This document shows, one piece after another, positions 52,354-60,951 of a stretch of 64,000 nt of DNA (its first letter is position 1; each line of letters starts with the position of its first letter). Origin of the DNA: Defluviicoccus sp. (GTDB lineage: Bacteria > Pseudomonadota > Alphaproteobacteria > Rhodospirillales > Defluviicoccaceae); assembly GCA_029624735.1 (NCBI GenBank), contig JARSSM010000009.1:47336-111335 (forward strand), given 5' to 3'. Below the pieces are notes generated by a model, which worked only from the letters and a program-made list of their open reading frames with translations, did no database searches and was not told the DNA's origin. A program made the translations under genes and the position numbers.

Positions 52354-53706
52354 GTGAACGTGATTATCGGCAGCACAGACGACGACACCATCCCGGGCAC
52401 TGACCTGGATGATCTGATCCGCCTCTTTTACGGGAACGACCAGGCAAACGGAGGCGGCGGCAAAGACAAGATCTACGGCGATGCCGGCGATGACCTGCTG
52501 TATGGCGGCGACGGCAACGACACGCTCTACGGCGGCGCCGACGATGACCAGCTTTTCGGTGATGCCGGGAGTGACAGGCTTTATGGCGGCGACGGCTACG
52601 ATACCATCTCCGGCGGCAGCGGCCACGACAAGCTCTACGGCAATGCCGGCGATGACATCCTCCGCGGCAGCTCTGGCAACGATAGCCTGTTCGGCAATAA
52701 CGGCAATGACGGGCTGTTCGGTGGCGAGGGCAACGACTTCCTTGAGGGCGGTGAAGGCAACGATACCCTTGACGGTGGCGCCGGCAATGACACGCTGCAG
52801 CAGCACGGCATCTTGAAGGTGTTCGACGTTGGTGCCCAAGCCGTGCTTGAGACTTTGCTCACTGGGAGGGCGGGAAATGACGTCATCGAGGCCGACCTCA
52901 AGACGGACGCTTACGCCGATCTCGAAGGGGCAGACGCCTACTCCCTGGCGAGCGCAACGGTGAGTGGCGGCGACGGCATTGATCAGATTACCGTCTCGTT
53001 GACGAGTTCCGGCGCGAAACAGTGGAGCTACGGCGCGTTTGCCGAAGCGAAAGCCGAAATCGACGGCGGCAGCGGCAATGATCTCATCACCGCCACCCTG
53101 ACCACCGGCACCATTGGTGGATCCAGCGCAAGCTGCAAGACGACCGGCGGTTCCGGCGACGACACCATCCACGTGACCCTCCTCGCCGAAGGCGAACAAA
53201 CCACGGCGGAGAGCACCGTTCTCGGCGGTTCCGGCAACGACACGATTTTCACGACTGTGGGCGCCGCCTCCACGTGGTCAACGGTCACCACCACGGTCGA
53301 TGCCGGTTCCGGTGACGACGTGATCGTCGCCACCGCACCTTCGCTGTTCGCTGCTGACTCCGTCGTTCGCTCAGTGGTCCTCGGCGGCTCAGGCAACGAC
53401 AGCATCACTGCGGTCGGCGGTACCGACAACCGGCTGGACGGCGGTATCGGCAATGACACCCTCGACGGCAGTGACGGCGGCACCGATGTGTTCGTCCTGC
53501 GTGCCGATGCCGGTCCGGACGTCATCCTCGACTTCGAGCTGGGAATTGACCGCTTCGGCCTCGCCGATCTGCGCTTCGAGGACCTGAGCCTCGTCGACAG
53601 CGGGACCGACACCCTCATCACCAACGCCGGAACGAACGCAACGATCGCGCTAGTGCACGGCATCGACCCTGCAGCCTTAGGCGCCGCGGACTTCCTGCTC
53701 GTGTAG
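52354..53706 (+). CDS. RTX calcium-binding protein, probably type I secreted
   Basis: A 450-residue acidic protein starting at a GTG (52354) behind AGGGAC; a TTG at 52261 in frame gives a less likely basic N-terminus. Residues about 5-150 are an almost unbroken RTX array (GDAGDDLLYGGDGNDTLYGG and similar), expected to form a calcium-loaded beta-roll. Residues about 155-370 are Ser/Thr-rich with spaced GGSGNDTI-type turns; a last RTX block sits near 365-390. The C-terminus (VFVLRADAGPDVILDFELG, ending ADFLLV) resembles type I secretion signals that close with an acidic residue followed by hydrophobic ones. No enzymatic domain is visible. The serralysin gene downstream ends in the similar SDFIL, suggesting a shared exporter. 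Confidence 0.85.
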   Translation: MNVIIGSTDDDTIPGTDLDDLIRLFYGNDQANGGGGKDKIYGDAGDDLLYGGDGNDTLYGGADDDQLFGDAGSDRLYGGDGYDTISGGSGHDKLYGNAGDDILRGSSGNDSLFGNNGNDGLFGGEGNDFLEGGEGNDTLDGGAGNDTLQQHGILKVFDVGAQAVLETLLTGRAGNDVIEADLKTDAYADLEGADAYSLASATVSGGDGIDQITVSLTSSGAKQWSYGAFAEAKAEIDGGSGNDLITATLTTGTIGGSSASCKTTGGSGDDTIHVTLLAEGEQTTAESTVLGGSGNDTIFTTVGAASTWSTVTTTVDAGSGDDVIVATAPSLFAADSVVRSVVLGGSGNDSITAVGGTDNRLDGGIGNDTLDGSDGGTDVFVLRADAGPDVILDFELGIDRFGLADLRFEDLSLVDSGTDTLITNAGTNATIALVHGIDPAALGAADFLLV

Positions 53707-53782
53707 GAGGAGCCCCCCGCACCCGCGTGCCTCCTTCCCACGCGCGCGCTTAGACGATATGCGCAGTCCCCCGCTTCCATGG

Positions 53783-53813
53783 CCGGCCGTGGTGCACCAG
53801 TCACCACGGCCGG
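53783..53813 (+). terminator. Strong hairpin downstream of the second RTX gene
   Basis: A perfect 12-bp stem, CCGGCCGTGGTG (53783-53794) with CACCACGGCCGG (53802-53813), and a 7-base loop lie 77 bases after the RTX stop. There is no T-tract, so it is either an imperfect terminator or a 3'-end stabiliser. Confidence 0.4.
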
Positions 53814-53885
53814 ACCGTGAGCCCGGGCGAAGTCCGGCAGCTCTCACCGACCAGGCTGCATTCCCCCACCCAAAGTAAGTCAAAT

Positions 53886-54020
53886 TTTCGCAACAATGCC
53901 CGCAAATTAATTTGTGGCGTTGCGAAATAAGTAGACAAATAAATATTTTCGCTTTCGCGCCATCTGCAATTAATATGTGGGCGTCAGGGGTGGTTATCGC
54001 GAAGTATTCGCGTTGATAAT
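53886..54020 (+). promoter_or_regulatory. Palindrome-rich regulatory region upstream of the serralysin gene
   Basis: An AT-rich island in otherwise GC-rich DNA. A 42-bp imperfect palindrome at 53886-53927 has 9-bp outer arms (TTTCGCAAC, GTTGCGAAA) around the perfect 12-bp CAAATTAATTTG. A related half, GCAATTAATATGTGGGCGT, recurs at 53966-53984. A dyad CGCGAA-GTA-TTCGCG (53998-54012) abuts a -10-like GATAAT (54015-54020) with no good -35. This suggests activator-dependent control. Confidence 0.45.
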
Positions 54021-54166
54021 GCTTCGCACGATCGCCTCGCGCCGGATTCGAAGACAGACTTAATTGATCTGCTCCGGCGATCGGCTCTGCCGATTTTCAT
54101 TCTCACTTGCGGCGCAACGTGTCCTCTGGGGACTTTGCTGCCCGACAGCAAGAGGGAGTCGACCCG

Positions 54167-55918
54167 ATGAGCCTGTCAGCCGAGAGCTTTCTTCGCGCGC
54201 GTGCGGTCGCCGGCCCTGCCGCGGCACCCCAGCCGAGTTCGGTCGCCCCGACCGGTTACGGCGCTTGGTCGACTGTCGCGAACTCCGGCACCGCAACGAC
54301 CGATGCGCTCCTCGGGGGATCGAAATGGGGCAGCGGCGCGGTCGGCCAAGCCGTCACCGTCACTTACAGTTTCGCCCAGTCCGGTCTCCTGTGGCGCACC
54401 GGCTACGGCAGCGGCGAGCCAAGCTACGGCTTCCAGCCGCTGAACGGCACGCAGATGGAGGCTGCCCGCAAGGCGCTCAACGCTTGGAGCGCCGTTGCCA
54501 ACGTCAGTTTTGTCGAGGTGACAGAGAGCAGCACAGTCGTCGGCGACATGCGTTTCGCCTCGAGCTCGCTGCCCTCGACGGCTTGGGCCTACTATCCCAG
54601 CAGTTCTGCCGAAGGTGGCGATGTCTGGCTGGGGCGCAACAGCTACTTCGACAGCACCGCCGATGGCAGCTACTCGCTGCTCGGCTTGATGCATGAGATC
54701 GGCCACGCACTGGGGCTCAAGCACCCGCATGACACCGACGGCTCGGGCGTCGTGCTGGCCGTCAACCTTGACTACCTCGGCAACACGGTGATGAGCTACC
54801 GTTCGTACCTCAATCAGACGATCGGCAGCCCTTATACCAACACGTTCTTTCCCACCACGCCCGGCATTTACGACATCGCCGCCCTGCAGCACCTCTACGG
54901 CGCCAACATGACCACCAACGCCGGCAATACGACCTACCAGTGGGGCGCCGGTGAGCAGATCCTCGAGACGATCTGGGATGGCGGCGGGACCGACACGATC
55001 GACTGGTCAAACCAAACGAGCGCGGCCGAGATCAACCTCACCGCCGGCGTCTGGAGCAAGCTCGGCCCGGCCTACGACACAGCCGGCGGCGAGAATGCCA
55101 AGACACTCAACATCGCGCTCGGCGTGACGATAGAGGATGCCTTCGGAGGTTCGGCAGCCGATGTAATTCGCGGCAACACCGCAAACAACCTTATCCGCGG
55201 CAACGCCGGTAACGACAGCATCGAGGGTGGAACCGGCGCCGATGTGCTCGAAGGCGGTGACGGCGACGACACAATCTGGGGCCGCAACCCGGGCGTCGTG
55301 ACGGCCGACGGCAACGACACCATCACAGGCGGTGAAGGCGACGACACCATCGACGGCGGGGCCGGTAACGACAGGATCAACGGAGACGCCGGGAACGATC
55401 TTGTTTACGGCGGTTCCGGGAACGATACCCTGTACGGCCACTATAGCTACGATACGCTTGTTGGTGGCGACGGCAACGACTACCTGTTCGGATACTCAAG
55501 CAACGACTCATTAGTCGGCGACAGCGGAAACGATACTCTCTACGGTCATACCGGCCGGGACACACTGGACGGAGGTGTCGGCTTTGACGTCTTCGTCTAT
55601 ACGAGCACGGCGCAATCAAAAGCAGGATCCAGCAATCGCGACCAGATCTACTTCGATAGCCCTGGCAGCTTCTTTGCCGACGTTATTGACGTTTCCGGGA
55701 TTGATGCTGACACTACGCTTTCGGGCAACCAAGCGTTCGTCTTTATCGGCACCGCGGCCTTTACAGGTCCCGGCCAGATACGGGTCCAGGCCGGAGGAGT
55801 CGATACGCTGATCCTGTTCAACACCGATGCCGACCTGTCGACTGAGATGGAGATCCTTTCCCGCGACGCCTCGGCCTACGCGCCCGAGGACTACACGGCC
55901 TCGGACTTCATCCTCTGA
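54167..55918 (+). CDS. Serralysin-like M10 metalloprotease with RTX repeats
   Basis: A 583-residue secreted zinc endopeptidase. The catalytic domain (about 30-240) carries the metzincin site HEIGHALGLKH at 176-186 and the Met-turn TVMSYRSY with Met209. A spacer with TIDWSNQTSAAEINLTAG, typical of the serralysin C-terminal domain, follows. RTX nonapeptides run from about 335 to 480 (GGEGDDTIDGGAGNDRI). The last 100 residues end APEDYTASDFIL, a type I secretion signal. Length suits the family. The ATG at 54167 follows GAGGGAG at good spacing. No inhibitor gene or secretion operon is adjacent. It is the third RTX protein in this window. Confidence 0.92.
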   Translation: MSLSAESFLRARAVAGPAAAPQPSSVAPTGYGAWSTVANSGTATTDALLGGSKWGSGAVGQAVTVTYSFAQSGLLWRTGYGSGEPSYGFQPLNGTQMEAARKALNAWSAVANVSFVEVTESSTVVGDMRFASSSLPSTAWAYYPSSSAEGGDVWLGRNSYFDSTADGSYSLLGLMHEIGHALGLKHPHDTDGSGVVLAVNLDYLGNTVMSYRSYLNQTIGSPYTNTFFPTTPGIYDIAALQHLYGANMTTNAGNTTYQWGAGEQILETIWDGGGTDTIDWSNQTSAAEINLTAGVWSKLGPAYDTAGGENAKTLNIALGVTIEDAFGGSAADVIRGNTANNLIRGNAGNDSIEGGTGADVLEGGDGDDTIWGRNPGVVTADGNDTITGGEGDDTIDGGAGNDRINGDAGNDLVYGGSGNDTLYGHYSYDTLVGGDGNDYLFGYSSNDSLVGDSGNDTLYGHTGRDTLDGGVGFDVFVYTSTAQSKAGSSNRDQIYFDSPGSFFADVIDVSGIDADTTLSGNQAFVFIGTAAFTGPGQIRVQAGGVDTLILFNTDADLSTEMEILSRDASAYAPEDYTASDFIL

Positions 55919-55930
55919 CAACGGTTCAGT

Positions 55931-56683
55931 TCAGTCGATCTGCACAATCTCGCCGTTGCGCTGGCATGCAGGCAGTGCCAGAGCGATGAAAGCCTCGATC
56001 AGCCTTGGATCGTCGGCCGGCTTGAGCGCTTCAGGGTCCTCGCCAGGAAACGCCGCCGCGCGCAGCCGCGTGCGCTTCGGGCCGGGATCGATCAGATTGG
56101 CGCGCACATCCGTTTTCGCCATCTCCCCGGCATAAGTGCGGATCATCGCCTCAAGCCCGGCCTTGCTCGCCGCGTAAGCGCCCCAATAGGCACGACCGGG
56201 CGCGACATCTGCGGTCACGAAGATCGCCCGCCCGGCGTCGGACGCCCGCAAGAGCGGATCACACGACCTCAACAGGCGCCAGTTGGCAATCAGATTGACA
56301 GCGATGACACGCTCGAAAACCGCGGGCTCCGTGTGGCCCAAGGGACCGAGAACCCCCAACGTGGCGGCATTTCCTACGAGGACGTCAAGACGGCCCCAGC
56401 GGGCGAAGATGGCAGCGCCGATCCGGTCAACGAGTGTTCCATCGGTCAAGTCGCCCACCACCAGCGATGCCTGGCGGCCTTCCGCGCGCAACGCGTCGTC
56501 GAGTTCCTCCAGCGCCCCTTGCGTGCGGCCGACGACGATGAGCTCCGCACCTTCACGAGCAAAGGCAAGCGCCACCGCACGGCCGATCCCGCGCGAAGCA
56601 CCGGTGACGAGCGCAATCCGGCCCCCGAGCAGACCAGAAGCGGGCGGCGGCTGGGTGTCGGATGTTTGAGTTGAGGTAGTCAT
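55931..56683 (-). CDS. Short-chain dehydrogenase/reductase (SDR), paralogue of the purF-linked SDR
   Basis: A 250-residue classical SDR. The cofactor loop ALVTGASRGIGRAVALAF and the NAG-type motif VGNAATLG are intact, as is Tyr-x3-Lys in YAASKAG. The position that normally holds the catalytic serine reads FVTADVAPGR, without Ser, whereas the paralogue at 62381 has FVTSAISRGK. Activity may therefore be reduced or altered. The two proteins share long similar stretches, including LLRASDAGRAIFVT and the C-terminal PGEDP segment, and look like a gene duplication. It is convergent with the serralysin gene. Substrate unknown. Confidence 0.85.
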   Translation of the reverse strand: MTTSTQTSDTQPPPASGLLGGRIALVTGASRGIGRAVALAFAREGAELIVVGRTQGALEELDDALRAEGRQASLVVGDLTDGTLVDRIGAAIFARWGRLDVLVGNAATLGVLGPLGHTEPAVFERVIAVNLIANWRLLRSCDPLLRASDAGRAIFVTADVAPGRAYWGAYAASKAGLEAMIRTYAGEMAKTDVRANLIDPGPKRTRLRAAAFPGEDPEALKPADDPRLIEAFIALALPACQRNGEIVQID

Positions 56684-57111
56684 CGGCAGCGCCTCGATCA
56701 GCGGAACGCACCGGTCGCGGGCGGAAGCCGCCGGATCGGCTGGTTCGGGTATGCCGTCTCCGCGCATCGGCCGCAAGCCGATTGACGCTCGTGCACTGGC
56801 ACAAACAGAGCGTACATCCTGTTTGTGCGGAAAGTGCACGCGATTCAATAGGGTGTGCAGCGACAACCTTGCTCGGGCTGAACCGCCCGATAGGGTCGCT
56901 GCACTAGCCCCCGCCGCAGCGGTTGACGGCGGATCGGCCGCGGCGGTATCACGCCCCAGCGATGGCGCGAACAAACCGGGTCGGTGAGCGGATGCACCGA
57001 TCCCAGGCGTGGCGCGATGAACGGCGCCGTTTCCGCGGTGGCCCTCGGCTCAAGCGTGGCGGGTTCGCTTCACGGCTTGGGCGCTATCCGCCCGCCCCCG
57101 GTTATTGCTGC
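56684..57111. other. Intergenic region between SDR and glycosyltransferase
   Basis: About 430 bases between divergent genes without a supportable coding frame. It contains the nested inverted repeat at 56791-56839 and ends in the glycosyltransferase promoter candidate. The rest is GC-rich and featureless to me. Confidence 0.5.
56791..56839. promoter_or_regulatory. Nested inverted repeat (cruciform-like) between divergent genes
   Basis: Inner arms GCACAAACAG (56799-56808) and CTGTTTGTGC (56819-56828) are a perfect 10-bp repeat around a 10-base loop. Outer arms GTGCACT (56791-56797) and AGTGCAC (56833-56839) extend it. No T-tract follows, so an operator or RNA structure is more likely than a terminator. 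Confidence 0.45.
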
Positions 57112-57140
57112 TTGAAGCGGCGGCACCAAACGCGTATAAG
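57112..57140 (+). promoter_or_regulatory. Candidate promoter of the glycan cluster
   Basis: A -35 TTGAAG (57112-57117) and a -10 TATAAG (57135-57140) stand 17 bases apart, with transcription expected near 57147, about 40 bases before the glycosyltransferase start. Confidence 0.5.
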
Positions 57141-57185
57141 TTGTGGCAATAGGGCCTTGAACAAGAAACGCTATAGGAAGTCGCA

Positions 57186-58181
57186 TTGACCCTCGCCTCT
57201 CCCCCGCGCGTGGCGATTGGCATGCCTGTTTTCAACGGGCAGAACTACATCGCCGACGCGATCGAATCGGTCCTTGCGCAGACGTTCCAGGACTTCGAGC
57301 TCGTGATCGCCGATAACGCATCAACAGATGCGACGGAGTCAATCTGCCGCGCGTACGCTGCGCGCGATTACAGAGTGCGCTATCACCGGAGTCCCTATAA
57401 CCGCGGCGCCGCGTGCAACTACGAGCTCGTGTACCGCCTTTCCTCGCCAACGGCGTACTTCAAGTGGCTGGCGCATGACGATCGCATTGCGCCCACCTTC
57501 CTCGCCAAGGCGGTCGCCGCGCTCGATGCCGATCCGGCAGCCGTTTTGTGCAACTCTCTGGTCCAGGTGATTGACGACAGGGGCGAAGAGATCCGGATCT
57601 ATGACAGCAACCTGGTGGCCACGCGCGTGTCAGAACGGCCGTCGGAGCGGTTTGCGGTCTGCATCTTGAAGTCGCATCGTAACTCGGAAAACTTTTCCCT
57701 GATCCGCCGCAGCGCCCTCGAACGCGTCGAGCAGATGGGGCCGTACTACAATTCGGACAAGGTCATCATTGCCGAGCTCGCCCTGCTTGGCCGGTTTCTG
57801 CAAATTGACGAACCCTTGGTCGCTAATCGCGAGCATCAGAAGCGCGCCACCAGCGCCGTCGTGCGGGCCGCTTGGGCCGCCTATCACGACAGCAAAGGCG
57901 GCCACTGGAACCGGTTCGGCCATCTGATGGTCTACCGTGACTATGTGCGGATGGTGCGCCGGCACCTGCAGGACTGGCCCGAACGCAGGAATGCCTACGC
58001 GAGCCTGCTCAAGTGGTGGGGCGCCGGCAACAATCTGACCACGTTTTGCGCCGACGCGGTCGCATTTGTAAGCCCGAAAGCGTTCGTGCTTGGCCGCCGT
58101 TTGAAACACCAGCTGCTTCGCCCCGCCGCGCCGAAATGCCACGCTGGGACGGATTGCAGCGGCAACACAGGACCACGCTAG
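57186..58181 (+). CDS. Family 2 glycosyltransferase
   Basis: A 331-residue cytoplasmic GT-A enzyme starting at a TTG (57186) behind AGGAAG. The N-terminal nucleotide-sugar part reads VAIGMPVFNGQNYIADAIES and FELVIADNASTDATESICRA, and a DxD-like motif is in KWLAHDDRIAP. The C-terminal 110 residues are helical and basic, suggesting membrane association. The sugar and acceptor cannot be predicted. It opens a four-gene run with a DUF4910 protein, an SGNH-like protein and an MBOAT acyltransferase, so it probably adds a residue to a surface polysaccharide or glycolipid. Confidence 0.88.
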   Translation: MTLASPPRVAIGMPVFNGQNYIADAIESVLAQTFQDFELVIADNASTDATESICRAYAARDYRVRYHRSPYNRGAACNYELVYRLSSPTAYFKWLAHDDRIAPTFLAKAVAALDADPAAVLCNSLVQVIDDRGEEIRIYDSNLVATRVSERPSERFAVCILKSHRNSENFSLIRRSALERVEQMGPYYNSDKVIIAELALLGRFLQIDEPLVANREHQKRATSAVVRAAWAAYHDSKGGHWNRFGHLMVYRDYVRMVRRHLQDWPERRNAYASLLKWWGAGNNLTTFCADAVAFVSPKAFVLGRRLKHQLLRPAAPKCHAGTDCSGNTGPR

Positions 58182-58185
58182 AGCC

Positions 58186-59511
58186 ATGGCCGCTCCCGCT
58201 GTTTCGCCGACCCCGGCGATTGAGGACTCCGCTGCCGCTGTCGGTGACGCGCTGATGGCGCTGATCGCCAGGCTTTATCCCCTGCCACGCAGCCTGACCG
58301 GCCGAGGCGTTCGCGAGACGCTGGCGATCCTTGGCGAGTCAATTCCGCTTACGCTGAGCGAGGTGCCGTCGGGTAGCCCGGTCTATGACTGGGAGGTGCC
58401 GAAAGAATGGACGATCCGCGACGCCTACATCAAGGATTCGAGCGGACGGCGGATCGTCGATTACCGTGAGCATAATCTCCACGTCGTCGGCTACAGCGTG
58501 CCGGTGCGGGCGACCCTCGACCTCGAAGATCTCAGGCCGCACCTTCACACGCTCCCCGATCGGCCGGACTGGATCCCCTACCGCACGACCTATTGGAAGG
58601 AGACATGGGGCTTCTGCCTCTCGCATCGAACGCTGGAGAGCCTCAAGCCAGGTCCCTATGAGGTTGTGATCGATTCGAGTCTCACGGACGGCGCGCTTAC
58701 CTACGCCGAGTGCGTACTGCCGGGCGCGACCACCGATGAGGTGCTCCTGTTCACGCACACCTGCCATCCCTCCCTGTGCAACGACAACTGCTCGGGCATG
58801 GCGCTCGCGACACTCGTCGCCCGGACGCTCGCGCAGCATCCGCGCCGATACACCTATCGCTTCGTCTTCGCGCCGGGAACGATCGGCTCGCTGACTTGGC
58901 TCAGCCGCAACGAGGATACGGTGTCCCGTGTCCGCCACGGCCTCGTCATGACCGGTTTTGGCGATCCGGGGCCGTTTACGTATAAGCGGAGCCGTCGCGG
59001 TGACGCGCCAATCGACCATATCGTCGAGTATCTCCTGGAACGCGCTGACGGACCGAAGGCCAACATCGTTGATTTCAGCCCCTACGGCTACGACGAGCGT
59101 CAATTCTGCTCGCCGGGCTTCAATCTGCCGATGGGCCGCCTTTCGCGCACGCCGTACGGGTGTTACCCGCAATACCACACCTCCGCCGACACCCTCTCCT
59201 TCATCTCCAAGGCACAGTTGGCGGACGCCTACGCATTGCTGATGCGCATCCTCGAGGTGGTTGACGCCGATCGGAAGCTCGTCAACACGTGCCCGAAGGG
59301 TGAGCCGCGGCTGGGCAAGCGCGGATTGTTCCGCTCCACCGGTGGGACCGGCGTGAGCAACCGCGAAGAGGCCATGCTGTGGCTTCTCAACCAGTCGGAC
59401 GGTGAGCGCTCGCTGCTCGATATCGCCAAACGGTCTGGCCTCGACTTTACCCTTATTAAGAGTTCGGCTGATAGTTTGATAGACTGCGGGCTGTTGGTGG
59501 ATGCCGAATAA
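58186..59511 (+). CDS. DUF4910 peptidase-like protein of a glycan cluster
   Basis: A 441-residue protein of the DUF4910/DUF2172 group, distantly related to M28 zinc aminopeptidases. Possible metal ligands: HTCHPSLCNDNCSG (His191, His194 and nearby Asp), FSPYGYDERQFCSPGFNLPM, and the late YHTSADTL. The C-terminal 80 residues (VSNREEAMLWLLNQSDGERS) look like a winged helix. These proteins recur in polysaccharide and sugar-modification gene sets, but their reaction is not established. It starts 4 bases after the glycosyltransferase stop, so the two are probably translated together. There is no signal peptide. Confidence 0.83.
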   Translation: MAAPAVSPTPAIEDSAAAVGDALMALIARLYPLPRSLTGRGVRETLAILGESIPLTLSEVPSGSPVYDWEVPKEWTIRDAYIKDSSGRRIVDYREHNLHVVGYSVPVRATLDLEDLRPHLHTLPDRPDWIPYRTTYWKETWGFCLSHRTLESLKPGPYEVVIDSSLTDGALTYAECVLPGATTDEVLLFTHTCHPSLCNDNCSGMALATLVARTLAQHPRRYTYRFVFAPGTIGSLTWLSRNEDTVSRVRHGLVMTGFGDPGPFTYKRSRRGDAPIDHIVEYLLERADGPKANIVDFSPYGYDERQFCSPGFNLPMGRLSRTPYGCYPQYHTSADTLSFISKAQLADAYALLMRILEVVDADRKLVNTCPKGEPRLGKRGLFRSTGGTGVSNREEAMLWLLNQSDGERSLLDIAKRSGLDFTLIKSSADSLIDCGLLVDAE

Positions 59512-59678
59512 GGGATGCCGCACTTTATGGCAACATTCAGGCAAGACGGGAGGCGGAGATCATAATACTACCCCAATATCGACCATAACGATCTCGCATT
59601 TGCTGGGTTGCCATTGGGGATGCTTTCCAGCACGATGCAGCCCGCGCATTAGCCCACAACCATAAAGATCTCCCCTCA

Positions 59679-60929
59679 ATGCGACCCAACTCTAGCGACG
59701 GCGCGCCGACATCGATGGCACAGACGGCCGCAGCCGGCCAAACGGAGCGCGGCGTGCCACGGCGCCGTCGCGGCAACCTGGGCGTCAGCGCCATCCGCCG
59801 CTTGATCCCCCGGAAGGCAACCCGGCGATGGCCAAGCCCTGGCGGCCGCAGGCTTGTTCGCCTGCTTCTGCTGATCCGCCGCATCCGCTTCCGTTCGCTT
59901 GCCTTGACCCTGATGGCGTTTGCTGTCACGGCGGTGACAATCTCCCTCGTTGCACGCGCCATCAAAGGCCAGCCGCAGGTCGAAGTGCTATCGGAGAAGA
60001 TGCAAGACTACGCCGCCAACCGCGATCGCTACTCGGTGCTTTTTCTCGGCACCAGCCGCATCTATCGCACGATCGTGCCGGAAGCCGTCGACGAGGCCAT
60101 GCGGGAAAGTGGCTGTGACGAAACCACTTATAATCTTGGCGTTGAGGGTATGTTCAGCGTCGAAAGGGATTATGTCCTCAACAAAATTCTCTCAGAACGC
60201 TCCCCGGCGCTGAAAGTGATTGTTACAGAGGACGTCCTACCCTCAATTGGCAAGGCCGATGACGCAAATTTTCTCAGTGATCGTGTTCGCTTTTTTTACA
60301 ACATTAAGAGCTTGCCTGTCTTTCTCGATAGCCTTCTAAGCTATCCAGAACCCGCGCTAGATACTCTCTATCGCCTTATTTATTTGGTCGTTGGCTACGT
60401 GCGCGAGTACTCCGGCGTCAGTCAGCTCGCAGGTTTGCTTCCGAAAGCCGGTCCCGAAAGCGGCAACCTCTACGACAAGGGGTTCTTGAATAACCGCGGC
60501 TATCTCCCTCTCAAAGCAGAAACCGACGCTTCATTCGAACAACGCCGCCGCAGTTTCGTCGAGGACGAGCAGTGGCTTGTCCTCGACCGTCAGGAGCAGG
60601 ACCTCAAGGGAGCCTATCGCGCCGATCCGAGGGCGAAGAAGCGGGGGGCGCATCTGGCCCGACGCTTGGCGCGCATTGCCGAAAGTGGCGTCAAGCCCGC
60701 AATCCTGGTGCTGCCGCAGGAGCGGCCCGTGACAACGGTACAAGCCATCAATTCCGTTATCTCGCAGCAAGTCGATACGGCACTGATCCTCGATTACAAC
60801 AAGATCACTCAATACCCAGAGTTTTATAATAGAGACCTGTGGTATGATGCCTTTCATTTCACATTTGTCGGCGCGCGAATGGCAAGTAAAGTGATCGGTC
60901 GCGATCTCTGCCGCGCAATCAAACAATAA
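59679..60929 (+). CDS. Membrane-anchored SGNH-hydrolase-like protein, partner of MBOAT
   Basis: A 416-residue protein. The first 65 residues are Arg/Pro-rich and unconserved in look. One membrane helix (about 73-93, SLALTLMAFAVTAVTISLVA) then anchors an extracytoplasmic domain. SGNH features: block I VLFLGTSRIYR with Ser126, and block V YDAFHFTFVGARM with Asp390 and His393. Such proteins pair with MBOAT enzymes (as DltD with DltB, AlgX/AlgJ with AlgI) to pass acyl groups to polymers. The MBOAT gene starts 22 bases later. Start uncertain: no ribosome site precedes 59679 and the ATG at 59715 is possible. The middle of the gene has clearly lower GC than its neighbours. Confidence 0.72.
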   Translation: MRPNSSDGAPTSMAQTAAAGQTERGVPRRRRGNLGVSAIRRLIPRKATRRWPSPGGRRLVRLLLLIRRIRFRSLALTLMAFAVTAVTISLVARAIKGQPQVEVLSEKMQDYAANRDRYSVLFLGTSRIYRTIVPEAVDEAMRESGCDETTYNLGVEGMFSVERDYVLNKILSERSPALKVIVTEDVLPSIGKADDANFLSDRVRFFYNIKSLPVFLDSLLSYPEPALDTLYRLIYLVVGYVREYSGVSQLAGLLPKAGPESGNLYDKGFLNNRGYLPLKAETDASFEQRRRSFVEDEQWLVLDRQEQDLKGAYRADPRAKKRGAHLARRLARIAESGVKPAILVLPQERPVTTVQAINSVISQQVDTALILDYNKITQYPEFYNRDLWYDAFHFTFVGARMASKVIGRDLCRAIKQ

Positions 60930-60951
60930 TCCCAGAGAACCTGTCACTGCC

